From positions 62,001 through 126,000 of the forward strand of contig NZ_OX366349.1 of assembly GCF_947250775.1 (NCBI RefSeq): a DNA stretch of 64,000 bases. Direction: 5' to 3'. The position numbers and the translations under genes were made by a program. The notes beneath the pieces were generated by a model, which made no database searches, was not told where the DNA came from, and saw only the letters and a program-made list of their open reading frames with translations. The stretch comes from Wolbachia endosymbiont (group A) of Rhinocyllus conicus (GTDB taxonomy: Bacteria > Pseudomonadota > Alphaproteobacteria > Rickettsiales > Anaplasmataceae). This document shows positions 33,870 to 43,079 of the stretch, one piece after another; position 1 is the first letter of the stretch, and the number at the start of each line of letters is the position of its first letter.

Positions 33870-34956
33870 GGCTTTGTTGCATAGCACCTTAAGCAGTGAT
33901 GGTTTACGACAAATTTATGTAATGATTTCAAATTTAGCCATACCAATATCAGTGAATTTGTTGAGCAAATAGCACTTAATTAGTAATTCTTTTTCACGAT
34001 TTACTTCAGATTTATTCCTAAAGCTAAATCCAAATACTTGCTTCAACCTTGAGAAAAATCCTTCTATGTAAGATCTCTTTCCATAAATTGCTTCCTTTTT
34101 CCACTCTTTTACACCATCTTGTCCATATAATTTTATTAACCTAATAGCAGCATTCCTGTCAGACATATAATCTATTTTTGAATGTTCTGCTGCATCCTTT
34201 TTTGGTAGAACTTTTGTCTTTATATCGTATTTCTTACACAATTTATAAAGTTTGTGCCTATCGTATGCCCTATCTGCATATAATGCTTTTATTTTGTGCT
34301 GAAAATTAACTTCTTCAAGCAAATCGCAAGCTCCATAGTGGTCAGAGTAGACGCCATTACTGTATCTTGCAGCTATAGCTTTTTTACTATTCACACTTAA
34401 CATAACATGTAACTTTCTTACTTGCTCGTAGCTTCGGTACTTTCTATCTGCACTGTTTTCCTTACTGTGGCCAGGAGTGTTACTGTAAATGCTGATACTT
34501 GTGCTATCTATGATAATTTCAATATTTTCCATGTTGCTTTTATCAACCCTGCAATCATTTATCTTAATATTAAGTTTTTTAAACCTTCTTGATGCTTGTG
34601 AATAGCTGATAACTGCCAAATTTTTTCCTATTTGTTGCAGATATCCTTTTATAAACCCCACCGTTTGTCTTAACCCAATTCTAAAAAGATTGACAATTAT
34701 ATGCACCAAAATTACGACTTTATCACTGTAAATATAGTTGCCGCCCTGCATTTTTGGACTATTTTCATACCAATTTTCGATAGCTTCATCGATGTAACGA
34801 AAAATATTTCCCCTTTTTTCAAGGAATTTGTTATATTCGTTTTGGTTACTGACTTTCATTTTCTGTGGCATATTTTTTCTTCAACAGTTAAATGGTTATT
34901 TATAATGAATTTTGTCAGTAGCCACCAGATTTTTTCGGTTGCTATGCAACAAAGCC
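33870..34956 (-). mobile_element. IS5-family (IS903-like) insertion sequence, copy 1
   Basis: The element is 1087 bp long with inverted ends (GGCTTTGTTGCATAGCA) and one transposase gene. The GGCTTTGTTG start is the same as in IS903, and the 9-bp duplication seen at copy 2 fits that subgroup. Here the flanks are CACTGGGAT on the left and ATCCCAGTG on the right, so they are inverted rather than directly repeated. The left flank is the same repeat block that lies left of copy 2, but the IS is in the opposite orientation, which points to later rearrangement. Confidence 0.92.
33915..34871 (-). CDS. IS5-family transposase (copy 1)
   Basis: The 318-aa DDE transposase has D122 in IIIDSTSIS, D200 in ALYADRAYDR and E270 in RSYIEGFFSRLKQVF (the Y-(2)-R-(3)-E-(6)-K signature region: RSYIEGFFSRLK). 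It catalyses cut-and-paste movement at the 17-bp inverted ends. The start ATG is 85 bp inside the right end. The frame is intact and its protein sequence is identical to that of copy 2, indicating recent activity or homogenisation. The same enzyme could act on the 326-bp MITEs that share 13 terminal bases. Confidence 0.95.
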   Translation of the reverse strand: MPQKMKVSNQNEYNKFLEKRGNIFRYIDEAIENWYENSPKMQGGNYIYSDKVVILVHIIVNLFRIGLRQTVGFIKGYLQQIGKNLAVISYSQASRRFKKLNIKINDCRVDKSNMENIEIIIDSTSISIYSNTPGHSKENSADRKYRSYEQVRKLHVMLSVNSKKAIAARYSNGVYSDHYGACDLLEEVNFQHKIKALYADRAYDRHKLYKLCKKYDIKTKVLPKKDAAEHSKIDYMSDRNAAIRLIKLYGQDGVKEWKKEAIYGKRSYIEGFFSRLKQVFGFSFRNKSEVNREKELLIKCYLLNKFTDIGMAKFEIIT

Positions 34957-35175
34957 ATCCCAGTGTCACGCACTGGGATGACAGGAGAAGGTACTAGCCT
35001 GACAACCGTCATCCCGCTGCTTGTTAGCGGGATCTATGTGAGATACCGTGAATAAATCACGGTATGACGTAGAAGCTATACTTTTATGCTTACCAACCCA
35101 ATCAAAATCCTGGATCCCGCTACATGTTAGTGGGATCTATGCTAAGAGATACCGCGGCGGTATGACGGTTCATGG
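34957..35175. repeat. Small palindromic repeats right of IS copy 1
   Basis: These are palindromes of the TCCCAGTGTCACGCACTGGGA, CCCGCTGCTTGTTAGCGGG and ATACCGTGAATAAATCACGGTAT types. The first ~70 bp, including the block CTAGCCTGACAACCGTCAT, reappear right of the second MITE at 55241-55290. This shows that the two IS loci share both flanks. The rest of the gap to 35348 has no gene I can support. Confidence 0.8.
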
Positions 35176-35348
35176 TGGAATGACGTAGAATTTTATACTC
35201 ACCAACTCAGTGTCCAATCTGGATTGTATCTTATCGGTAAAAAAGAAGAGCTATTTTAGGAAGTTTTTATAGGGCTAAAACTAAAGAAAACTTGCATATA
35301 AGTTCATCAAGTGTAAAATTAGAGTTGTTTTAAAAGAATAGGTTAATT

Positions 35349-35948
35349 ATGAATCTTGTAACAAAATCTGCTATCGATTTTACTGCTTCAGCTGTTCTCT
35401 CCGGCGGAGAAATTGTTGATGATTTCTGTCTGAGTAAGCACATAAAAAATAAGTATGCTGTCCTTTTTTTCTATCCACTTGATTTTACTTTTGTTTGCCC
35501 AACTGAATTGATATCGCTCAATAATAGAATAAATGAGTTTGCAAAGCGTGGTATTGAAGTGATAGGAATAAGTGTAGATTCAAAATTTTCACATTATAAA
35601 TGGCGAAACACTCCAGTTAATGATGGTGGTATTGGAGAGGTTAGCTACACTTTAGTGTCTGATATCAAAAAGTCTATATCAAGAGACTATGGGGTCTTAT
35701 ATGATGACTCAATTGCGCTGAGAGCAACTTTCGTTATTGATGATAAATTTATTGTACGTCATCAATCGATAAATGATTTCCCTTTAGGGCGTAATATCGA
35801 TGAATTCGTTAGAATCATTGATGCAATTAAACATAATGAGGAGCATGGTGAAGTATGTCCAGCAGGGTGGAAAAAAGGTAAGCCAGCAATGCAGGCAAGC
35901 GATGAAGGAGTAGCTGATTATCTAAACTCATACAGTGAAGAATTATAG
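35349..35948 (+). CDS. 2-Cys peroxiredoxin (AhpC/TSA family)
   Basis: The 199-aa peroxidase has peroxidatic C50 in FYPLDFTFVCPTEL and resolving C170 in GEVCPAGWKKG, so it is a typical 2-Cys enzyme. It reduces hydrogen peroxide and organic peroxides and is re-reduced by thioredoxin or AhpF-type reductases. The next gene, a thioredoxin reductase, begins inside its last codons (14-bp overlap). The pair therefore looks like a redox operon with translational coupling. The ATG is preceded by a weak AGGTTAATT leader. Confidence 0.95.
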   Translation: MNLVTKSAIDFTASAVLSGGEIVDDFCLSKHIKNKYAVLFFYPLDFTFVCPTELISLNNRINEFAKRGIEVIGISVDSKFSHYKWRNTPVNDGGIGEVSYTLVSDIKKSISRDYGVLYDDSIALRATFVIDDKFIVRHQSINDFPLGRNIDEFVRIIDAIKHNEEHGEVCPAGWKKGKPAMQASDEGVADYLNSYSEEL

Positions 35949-36864
35949 ATTTAGTACAAAAGTTCTTATTATTGGATCTGGAGCAGCGGGTTATGCTGCT
36001 GCTATATATGCAGCACGTGCAAACTTAGAGCCAATTGTAGTAACGGGAATGCAGCCTGGTGGTCAGCTTACAATTACTACAGATGTTGAAAACTATCCTG
36101 GTTTTGTTTCAATACAGGGTCCAGAACTAATGGAGCAAATGAGGTTGCATGCAGAACAGGTTGGAGCAAAAATAATAGATGATGAGATAAAAAGCGTTGA
36201 ACAACTTGAGGATTCTAATGAGTATAGGTTTAGATCTTCTGGTAATACTAATGACTACTATTCAGATGCAATTATAATTGCATCTGGTGCGCAAGCGAAG
36301 TGGCTTGGTCTCAAGAGTGAAAAGGAATTTCAAGGTTACGGAGTTTCGGCTTGTGCAACTTGTGATGGTGCATTTTTTAGGAATAAAGTTGTAGCCGTGA
36401 TTGGTGGTGGAAATACCGCTGTTGAAGAAGCAATATTTTTAACTCGATTTGCCAAAGAAGTGATATTAATACACAGGCGTGATAAATTGAGAGCGGAAAA
36501 GGTAATGCAAGATAGGCTCTTTAAAAATGATAAAATAAAAGTAATGTGGAACCATACCGTAGAGCAGATTCTTGGAGAAGAAAATCCGAAAAAAGTTACT
36601 GGTATTATAGTTAAATCAACAGAATTGAAAGTCGATGGAGTGTTTATTGCAATTGGGCATGCACCAAATACGGGTATTTTTAAAGGCTTTGTTGAAATGG
36701 ATGAGCAGGGTTATATAATTACAAAACCTGGAACAACTTTAACTAGTAAAGCAGGAGTATTTGCTGCAGGTGATGTACAAGATAAGGTATATCGCCAGGC
36801 AGTAGTTGCAGCAGGAACAGGGTGCATGGCTGCACTTGATGCAGAGAAGTTTTTAGAGTCGTAG
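35935..36864 (+). CDS. trxB: Thioredoxin reductase
   Basis: The 309-aa flavoprotein has the FAD-binding LIIGSGAAGYAAAIYAARA, the redox-active C140-A-T-C143 in ACATCDGAFF, and the NADPH-binding VIGGGNTAVEEA. The C-terminal FAD motif is FAAGDVQD. It passes electrons from NADPH to thioredoxin and thereby to the upstream peroxiredoxin and ribonucleotide reductase. The start is GTG 35935 within the 3' end of the peroxiredoxin gene. The overlap implies that the two are translated together. Confidence 0.96.
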   Translation: MKNYRFSTKVLIIGSGAAGYAAAIYAARANLEPIVVTGMQPGGQLTITTDVENYPGFVSIQGPELMEQMRLHAEQVGAKIIDDEIKSVEQLEDSNEYRFRSSGNTNDYYSDAIIIASGAQAKWLGLKSEKEFQGYGVSACATCDGAFFRNKVVAVIGGGNTAVEEAIFLTRFAKEVILIHRRDKLRAEKVMQDRLFKNDKIKVMWNHTVEQILGEENPKKVTGIIVKSTELKVDGVFIAIGHAPNTGIFKGFVEMDEQGYIITKPGTTLTSKAGVFAAGDVQDKVYRQAVVAAGTGCMAALDAEKFLES

Positions 36865-36932
36865 TTAATTAACTCAGAATTAGGATTTTACAGCTAAAGT
36901 GACTTAAGTTCATCGATAATTTTAAAAACAAA

Positions 36933-36990
36933 AATTCGTCATTCCGCTACTTGTTAGCGGAATCTATGCTGAGATACCGCGGCGGTATGA
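36933..36990. repeat. Two small palindromic repeats
   Basis: A CATTCCGCTACTTGTTAGCGGAAT palindrome is followed by an ATACCGCGGCGGTAT palindrome. They are the same kinds as elsewhere in the window, lying between trxB and the ankyrin gene. Confidence 0.8.
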
Positions 36991-37092
36991 CGTAGGAAAA
37001 CCTTTCTTGGGTTAGCTATAGATAAATCGCTTGCAATTTTCCTTTTTTTTTACATAATTATATTAGTAAATCATTAATAAAGAGGGTTTAGT

Positions 37093-38592
37093 ATGCCTTA
37101 TAGAAACGGTGTAACATATTATGGAGCTTATGGAGGTGGTGATAACACGGCATCGCAAGCTCGAAATCCGACAACTTCAAGACAGCTAAGTGAATCAACA
37201 CAAAAGTTATTTAAGGCTATTGATAATGGAAATCTAGAAGCTTTTAAACAAGCTCTGACAGAAGATGCGAATGTTAATGCGTTTGATAAAGAAGGCATGA
37301 CACCTTTGGTGTCCATAGTTACTAATTTGTCTGCAGGCTCTGAAGCAGAAAAAGAATATCAGAATATGATTAGGTTACTTCTACTGCACCAGAGAATAGA
37401 TGTTAATATTTGTGAAAAAGGTAATGACAATACAGCTTTACATCTAGCAATGTGCTTTCAACAAAGGGAAGCTTTACAACTCTTGCTCAGTCACCCAGAC
37501 ATAAAAACTTATCTAGTCAATAAAGAACAGCAAAATCCTAATGGATGTGCTAAACAAAATCGTGCTGAGTATTTGATAACAGAACTACAAAAAGCACGAA
37601 AAGGAAAAGAATTATTAGATGCTCTTTCTATCGGAAACATTTACCAAGCGAAAAGACTATTAAATCAAGAGCTTAATCCTAATTGCTGGAAAAGAACCCA
37701 AGATGGAAGAATCAAAACACCACTTAGCTTAATTATCAAATCATGTTTACAAGGAATAACACAAGAAAACGAAGAAGTATTGACTAAACTTTTAAAACAT
37801 AAAGACCTAGATTTTAGTCAAATAAAGCCAATACGAGCTATAGAGCAAAATTCACGGTTGAAGAAAATAATTGAACAAGCTATTACAGAGCGATTAACTG
37901 ATGCTATTAATAGAAAAGATTTAGGTGATGTAAAAGAATTGGTAGAGGATAATTGTTTCATAAATCGTGCAATTGTTACTGCTGCATTTGAAAGTATTGA
38001 ACGTATCAGAAATTATCTAAATGAAAAATTCCCTACAAGTGCAGAGCAACCTGTAGCAAATACGAATAATATACCAGCAGGTTTTGAGGAGTTTGCACAA
38101 AAACTTGTAGATGAACTTGAAAAGATAAAAGCTCAACTTGCAGAAACAGAGCAAAAGCTGGATAAGGTTGTGCGTGAAAAAACGAGCGAAACTAGCAAAA
38201 TTTCACAATTAGAAAGAGATTTGAAACAAGTAAGGGAAGAAAGAGATAGGCTTTCATCAGAAAATAGACGGCTCCGTACTAAAAGTCTGAGTAATAAAAA
38301 CGAAAAATCCTCACAAGCAATTTCTCCTGGTAAAAAACAAAGCAACTATGCTTATGCATTTTTTATATTATCTGGAGCATTGACTGGTTGTGTAGGTTTA
38401 GCAATTTTATACGATTATCTAGTAATAGGTGCTTGTCTTACAGCAGTTGCACTGGTCCTTTTTTTAGTAGGATATTATTTATGTAAAGCGGATGAACGAG
38501 ATATAGGACCTGGTGGTACCACCGACAATCCTCAAGTTACAAGGGTTTTGATTTCTTCTCCAGGCCCTGCTGAAAATTTTTGTACATGTTAA
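37093..38592 (+). CDS. Ankyrin-repeat protein with coiled coil and C-terminal membrane hairpin
   Basis: The product is 499 aa. The N-terminal ~300 residues contain degenerate ankyrin repeats (LFKAIDNGNLEAFKQAL, DKEGMTPLVS, DNTALHLAMCFQQREALQLLLSH, LLDALSIGNIYQAKRLL). A strongly charged coiled coil spans about 335-405 (VDELEKIKAQLAETEQKLDKV). Two hydrophobic helices at about 420-460 then form a hairpin, with a short tail ending CTC. A good Shine-Dalgarno (AGAGGG) precedes the ATG. Many Wolbachia ankyrin proteins are thought to act in host cells; this one would be membrane-tethered. Its last 56 bp overlap the converging xer gene. Confidence 0.85.
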   Translation: MPYRNGVTYYGAYGGGDNTASQARNPTTSRQLSESTQKLFKAIDNGNLEAFKQALTEDANVNAFDKEGMTPLVSIVTNLSAGSEAEKEYQNMIRLLLLHQRIDVNICEKGNDNTALHLAMCFQQREALQLLLSHPDIKTYLVNKEQQNPNGCAKQNRAEYLITELQKARKGKELLDALSIGNIYQAKRLLNQELNPNCWKRTQDGRIKTPLSLIIKSCLQGITQENEEVLTKLLKHKDLDFSQIKPIRAIEQNSRLKKIIEQAITERLTDAINRKDLGDVKELVEDNCFINRAIVTAAFESIERIRNYLNEKFPTSAEQPVANTNNIPAGFEEFAQKLVDELEKIKAQLAETEQKLDKVVREKTSETSKISQLERDLKQVREERDRLSSENRRLRTKSLSNKNEKSSQAISPGKKQSNYAYAFFILSGALTGCVGLAILYDYLVIGACLTAVALVLFLVGYYLCKADERDIGPGGTTDNPQVTRVLISSPGPAENFCTC

Positions 38593-39469
38593 AAACATCT
38601 TGATAATTGAGGTGAGTGTAAACTTGAGTGGTCTCAAGACTCGAATGACCAAGCAGTTGTTGTATTGATCTTATGTCAATATCTTCCTGAAGCAAATGAG
38701 TAGCAAAACTATGACGAAATGCATGTGGAGATAAAATTTCTGGTAAATTTAACATTCTCCTTATTTTCTGCAAACGATTGGCCACATAAGTTCTTCCCAA
38801 TTTTTTTCCTCTTACTCCCAAAAAAAGATATTGTGTTTCATCATTAATGCCAAGATAAGGACAGGCTTTTACATATTCCTGTATACATTTTTTTACTACC
38901 GGAAGAATGAATACCTGCCTTTGTTTATCTCCCTTACCTGTTACTATTAAACTTTCATTGTTAATATCACTAACCCTAAGGTTCAACGCTTCACTGATTC
39001 TTAAGCCTGTACCATATAGCAGGACGATAATTGCAATTTCTCTTTTTACCACCCAAGGTTCGCTCAAGTCAGATAATTTCATTTCTTTCACCAAAGTTTT
39101 TATATCAGGTATTGATAATGCTTTGGGCAGAGTTCTTCTCTGAATTGGCCTTGATAAGGAAAATACAGCTTCATTGTCTATATTGTAGTTGTTTTTTATG
39201 TACTTGAAGAAATTTCTGATTACTGAGAGTGCTCGAGCGTTAGATCTTGCATTCACACCTCTTGCATAACGAGAGGTAAGCCAACTTCTTAACTCAGGTA
39301 TACTTAAATTTTTCAGAGTACCAACATTTACTTCTCCACCAATGTGAGTATTTAGGAAACTTATAAGATCCTTCAAGTCCCTCATGTATGACTCTAAAGT
39401 GTTTGGTGAATAAGATCTGTTGCACCTCAGCCACTCATACCATTTTTCAATGATTGAACCGAGGTCCAC
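38537..39469 (-). CDS. xerC: Tyrosine recombinase of the XerC/XerD type
   Basis: The 310-aa protein has an N-terminal SAM-like DNA-binding domain (SPNTLESYMRDLKDLISFL) and a catalytic domain with R in YGTGLRISEALNL, K in VTGKGDKQRQV, HxxR in LSPHAFRHSFATHLL, H in LLGHSSLETTQ and the nucleophile Y in VYTHLNYQDV. XerC/D resolve chromosome dimers at dif. XerC and XerD cannot be separated with confidence from the sequence alone. Its 3' end overlaps the ankyrin gene on the other strand by 56 bp. The lpd stop lies three bases beyond its start codon. Confidence 0.88.
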   Translation of the reverse strand: MDLGSIIEKWYEWLRCNRSYSPNTLESYMRDLKDLISFLNTHIGGEVNVGTLKNLSIPELRSWLTSRYARGVNARSNARALSVIRNFFKYIKNNYNIDNEAVFSLSRPIQRRTLPKALSIPDIKTLVKEMKLSDLSEPWVVKREIAIIVLLYGTGLRISEALNLRVSDINNESLIVTGKGDKQRQVFILPVVKKCIQEYVKACPYLGINDETQYLFLGVRGKKLGRTYVANRLQKIRRMLNLPEILSPHAFRHSFATHLLQEDIDIRSIQQLLGHSSLETTQVYTHLNYQDVFNMYKNFQQGLEKKSKPL

Positions 39470-39471
39470 AA

Positions 39472-40860
39472 TTATTTTTTAAAGAAAGCATCGATGCACG
39501 CATCTCGAAAGGCTTCATTTATATCAGGATGAGAGTGACAAATTCTGTATATATCCTCTGCTGCTGCGCCATATGCCATTGCAACCGCTGCTTCGTTGAT
39601 TAGCGTATCAGCGTATGCTCCTATGATATGCACACCTAGTATTGTATCTGCTCTGCTACAAGTCAACACTTTCACGAATCCTTCAGCATCATCAGTGATT
39701 TTTGCTCTGCCGTTTGCAGCAAATTGACATTTACCAACTTTGTACTTATAGCCAGCATTTTTGAGTTCCTCTTCGGCTTTACCGATCGAAGAAACCGCAG
39801 GGTGAGTGTAAATGACAGATGGTATAATTTCATAATCAACGTGAGGTGACTGTCCTGCTATTATCTCTGCAACTGCCACTCCTTCTTCCTCTGCTTTATG
39901 AGCAAGCATTGCTCCACCAATCACATCACCAATAGCAAATATTCCTTTCACATTAGTTTCATATCTGTTGTTAACTTGAACGAAACCGCGATTATCTTTT
40001 TCTATTTTTTCATCAATACCAAGACCATCAGTACATGGTTTGCGTCCTGCTGCCACCAATACCTTATCCGCCTCTATAGTGTTTGTTTGATTATCTTTTA
40101 CAGAGCAAACTTTCACACTCAAAGAGTTACTACTTTGTTTTATTCCCTCAACTTTAGTGCTAAGTAAAAATTTTATTCCTTGTTTTTGTAGACTAGAAAG
40201 TAGAGACTTACTTAATTCTCCATCCATTGCTGCAGCGATTCTGTCAAAAAATTCTACTACAGTGACTTCAGACCCTAGCCTCCTCCATACAGAAGACATT
40301 TCAAGCCCTATTGCCCCGGCTCCGATTACGACAAGTTTTTTTGGTACTTCAGTTAAAGACAATGCACCAGTTGATGAAATAATACTTTTCTCATCGATAT
40401 TAATTCCTGGCAAAGAAATAACGTCAGAACCGGTTGCAATTACTATATTTTTTGTCTTCAGCACCTTATCTTCAACTGAAACTTCAAGATTACCTTGGTC
40501 AAAAGAAGTAATTTTCCCAAGTCCATTGATTTTAGTGATTTTGTGAAGGTTAAACAGATATTCTATACCTTTTCCAAGTTCCTGAACTCTGGCGTCCTTA
40601 TAGCCTAGCATTTCTTTTAAATCGAAACTTGCATCCTTAATTTTTATGCCAAGCTTCGACAGATCATTTTTCGTGTGAGCATACTGATAGGAAGAATGAA
40701 GTAGTGCTTTGGAAGGTATGCACCCAACTCGCAAGCATGTACCACCAAAAATGCTATTTTTATCTATGCAGGCAACTTTCAATCCAAGTTTTGCAGCAGC
40801 GATAGCACACTTATAACCGCCTGGACCACCACCTATAACAATCAGGTCATAATCAATCAT
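39472..40860 (-). CDS. lpdA: Dihydrolipoyl dehydrogenase (E3)
   Basis: The 462-aa flavoprotein has FAD motif DLIVIGGGPGGYKCA and the redox disulfide C42/C47 in GGTCLRVGCIPSKALL. It also has NAD motif VVIGAGAIGLEMSSVW and the C-terminal interface with the His-Glu pair (HSHPDINEAFRDA, IHTHPAVSS-like YTHPAVSS). It reoxidises lipoamide in 2-oxoacid dehydrogenase complexes. ATG 40860 overlaps the stop of the BamB-like gene (ATGATTGA). Which 2-oxoacid complex it serves cannot be told from here. Confidence 0.96.
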   Translation of the reverse strand: MIDYDLIVIGGGPGGYKCAIAAAKLGLKVACIDKNSIFGGTCLRVGCIPSKALLHSSYQYAHTKNDLSKLGIKIKDASFDLKEMLGYKDARVQELGKGIEYLFNLHKITKINGLGKITSFDQGNLEVSVEDKVLKTKNIVIATGSDVISLPGINIDEKSIISSTGALSLTEVPKKLVVIGAGAIGLEMSSVWRRLGSEVTVVEFFDRIAAAMDGELSKSLLSSLQKQGIKFLLSTKVEGIKQSSNSLSVKVCSVKDNQTNTIEADKVLVAAGRKPCTDGLGIDEKIEKDNRGFVQVNNRYETNVKGIFAIGDVIGGAMLAHKAEEEGVAVAEIIAGQSPHVDYEIIPSVIYTHPAVSSIGKAEEELKNAGYKYKVGKCQFAANGRAKITDDAEGFVKVLTCSRADTILGVHIIGAYADTLINEAAVAMAYGAAAEDIYRICHSHPDINEAFRDACIDAFFKK

Positions 40861-41962
40861 AAAGAACAAACCTATTTTCTAAAGAATAAACACCATTTCC
40901 CTCAGTTGTTACATATATTTTATCGTGAGTAAACACTGGAGTGTGAAACACATTACCAGGTACTTTGATTACCTTTCCTGCACTTTCAGATCCAGGAAAA
41001 GCAAGCATTGAACCTTTATTGCTTGTCACCCACAGTGTATGGGCATGCACAATTGGAGCAAACAATTGCGTATTTTCTATTAAATCAGATGCCCAGACTG
41101 TTTCTCCATTTTTTATATCCAGGCCGATTATTTTATTATCTTCAGTTACTATAAAAATTCTTCCGCCTTCTTTTTGTTTCTCTGCAGGAATAAGAGGACT
41201 ATAATACGACTCAATGTCTGATACACTTTTTACTTGCAGTGACTTTGACCACAAAATATTTCCTGATTTCACGTCAATACCATAAATATAAGAATTGTTT
41301 GTAGCTATTAAAGTATCGCCAAGCACTCTCGGTGTAGTAGTTACATCTGTGAGCTGTGTATCCAAAAGGTTTGTAGCCAATTTTTGGCTCCACAATTTTT
41401 TACCGTCTTCATTAAAAGCTATTAACTCACCATTTGAAAATGGTGCTATTATTTTATCGTTAGAAATTGTTGGCGATATGGAATACAAACCTCGAACCTC
41501 ATTGATACCGTTTTGATAAGCCCAAACGGAGCTGCCATCTTTTATATCAAACACGTACAGATAATTATCAATAGTCAATACTACCAATTTATTATTTATT
41601 ACTGCTGCTTTCCCTCTTACTGGAGCTCTCAATTCTTTTTCCCACTCAATCTTGCCAGTTTTTGCATCTATTGCGTGTAAAGTGTTATCCACTATAAAGA
41701 AAACATTTTTTTCATAATGCGATAGGCTCATGTTACCAATTTTTTTCCTACGTGAGAGGTGTAATTTCCAATTCATAGCCTTTGAGTTATCAATATCAAA
41801 GGAATATAAAGCGCCGTGCTTGTCTGATAAAATAACGCTATCTTCTGTAAGCACTGGAGCTACATATCCTTGAGATAGTTTTTTATCCACTAGACTTATT
41901 CGCTCGCTTGCCATTGTGTAACTGCTACACAATAACATTATTATAACAATTATTACTTTCAT
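40853..41962 (-). CDS. bamB: PQQ-type beta-propeller protein, BamB-like, exported
   Basis: The 369-aa product starts with a signal peptide (MKVIIVIIMLLCSSYTMA). It then carries repeated blades of the form ALYSFDIDNSKAMNWKL, TLHAIDAKTGKIEWEKEL, YLYVFDIKDGSSVWAY, YIYGIDVKSGNILWSKSL and KIIGLDIKNGETVWASDL. The spaced D-x-x-(S/T)-G-x-x-x-W motif is that of PQQ/WD-like eight-bladed propellers such as BamB. BamB is a lipoprotein of the outer-membrane beta-barrel assembly machine. A lipobox is only weakly suggested (LLCS), so the gene symbol is tentative. It overlaps lpdA by 8 bp. Confidence 0.75.
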   Translation of the reverse strand: MKVIIVIIMLLCSSYTMASERISLVDKKLSQGYVAPVLTEDSVILSDKHGALYSFDIDNSKAMNWKLHLSRRKKIGNMSLSHYEKNVFFIVDNTLHAIDAKTGKIEWEKELRAPVRGKAAVINNKLVVLTIDNYLYVFDIKDGSSVWAYQNGINEVRGLYSISPTISNDKIIAPFSNGELIAFNEDGKKLWSQKLATNLLDTQLTDVTTTPRVLGDTLIATNNSYIYGIDVKSGNILWSKSLQVKSVSDIESYYSPLIPAEKQKEGGRIFIVTEDNKIIGLDIKNGETVWASDLIENTQLFAPIVHAHTLWVTSNKGSMLAFPGSESAGKVIKVPGNVFHTPVFTHDKIYVTTEGNGVYSLENRFVLYD

Positions 41963-42179
41963 TACTTAGTTGAGAACAAGATTTATTAATATACATACTA
42001 GAAATCTTAATCACAATGAAAATGTTCTTGTTGTACGTTGAAACATTGATTTATGAACAGAATATTATATTATTATGTAAAAATCATACTCTTAGAGGTA
42101 ATACACCTCATCCACTATGCGGCAACGTGCATAGCTGTATGAACATTGAGATATAAAAGTAATTTATACCAGGAAGAAA

Positions 42180-42660
42180 GATGTCATCCAAGTAGCTTGA
42201 CTACTTGGATCCAGATTGGATACTGAGTTGGAGTATAAAAGTATAGCTAACGCGAGCTCTGCGTCATACCGTGATTAATTCGCGGTATCTCAGCCGCTAA
42301 CACATAGCGGGATGACAGCAATCCTACGTCATGCCGCCGCGAACCGTCATACTGCCGCAGACCGTCATACCGCGATTCATTCGCGGTATCTCTTAGCATA
42401 GATCCCGCTAACAAGCAGCGGGATGACAGCAATCCTACGTCATGCCGCCGCGAACCGTCATACTGCCGCAGATCGTCATACCGCGATTCATTCGCGGTAT
42501 CTCTTAGCATAGATCCCGCTAACACGTAGCGGGATGACGATTCTTCAAATCGTCAAGGTGTCATCCGAGTAGCTTGACTACTTGGATCCAGAAAACTTAA
42601 CTTTAAATAAGTGGCTGCATAATAAAGACTAGATTCCAGCGTCACGCGCTGGAATGACAC
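42180..42660. repeat. Palindromic repeat cluster
   Basis: At least three palindrome types occur here: CCAAGTAGCTTGACTACTTGG (42188 and 42559), ATACCGCGATTCATTCGCGGTAT, and GATCCCGCTAACAAGCAGCGGGAT, plus a TTCCAGCGTCACGCGCTGGAA copy near 42630. The minus-strand ORF across it (42247-42525) arises from the repeats. The flanking 41963-42170 has no gene I can support. Confidence 0.85.
42310..42531. repeat. 111-bp tandem repeat, two copies
   Basis: The unit beginning GATGACAGCAATCCTACGTC recurs exactly 111 bp later (42313 and 42424) and contains three palindromes. Only a few bases differ between the two copies (for example CAGACCG and CAGATCG). The structure is suited to copy-number variation between strains. 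Confidence 0.85.
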
Positions 42661-42698
42661 CATTTTCGGTCTCTTAAATTGCTTTAGCTACAAACATT

Positions 42699-42988
42699 AA
42701 GAAATTTACCAAACGAAAAAAAGGCAAAAGAAGCCCCGTGGTGCGAGTTTTGACTCTATATTACTGTAAGTGGCGCTGTAATAATGTGCTAACGCTTAAA
42801 ATAAGCGCGATTTGGCTGAATGTAGAAAAAATAAAAAAGACATGCAGCCGCTATAATTTTATGTAATCCGCCAATAAATACCCTGAGTTTTTTACTGAAT
42901 TTTGTCATTGAGCCTGCAGGTCAAAAACAAGTTTTGAGTCATAAATACCCTTATTGTCGTAATAAGGAGGCTGGCGAAGTTTGTCAAG
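42699..42988 (+). repeat. ~290-bp dispersed repeat, copy B
   Basis: Nearly identical to copy A at 11833-12123 in the same orientation, including both ends and the CGCTTA/TAAGCG hairpin. It lies at the 3' side of tldD. No coding content is visible. Confidence 0.8.
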
Positions 42989-43079
42989 TAAGTTTTTTCG
43001 TTTCTGCGGGCTACTTGAATAACGGCTACAATGTTTGTACAATTGTTCGTCATGCGCTGGAACCCGTTTTAGCCCTTAT

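Noticed and set aside
42095..42150. Possible structured RNA or IS200-type end (GAGGTAATACACCTC and CTATGC…GCATAG hairpins)
   Set aside because: The two stems are only 5-6 bp and I find no second copy or transposase; not enough support.
42247..42525. 92-aa minus-strand ORF with internal repeats
   Set aside because: The protein repeats simply reflect the 111-bp tandem DNA repeat.
42180..42660. Possible CRISPR array (repeats with regular spacing)
   Set aside because: The repeats are different palindromes and a two-copy tandem; there are no constant repeats with unique spacers and no cas genes.
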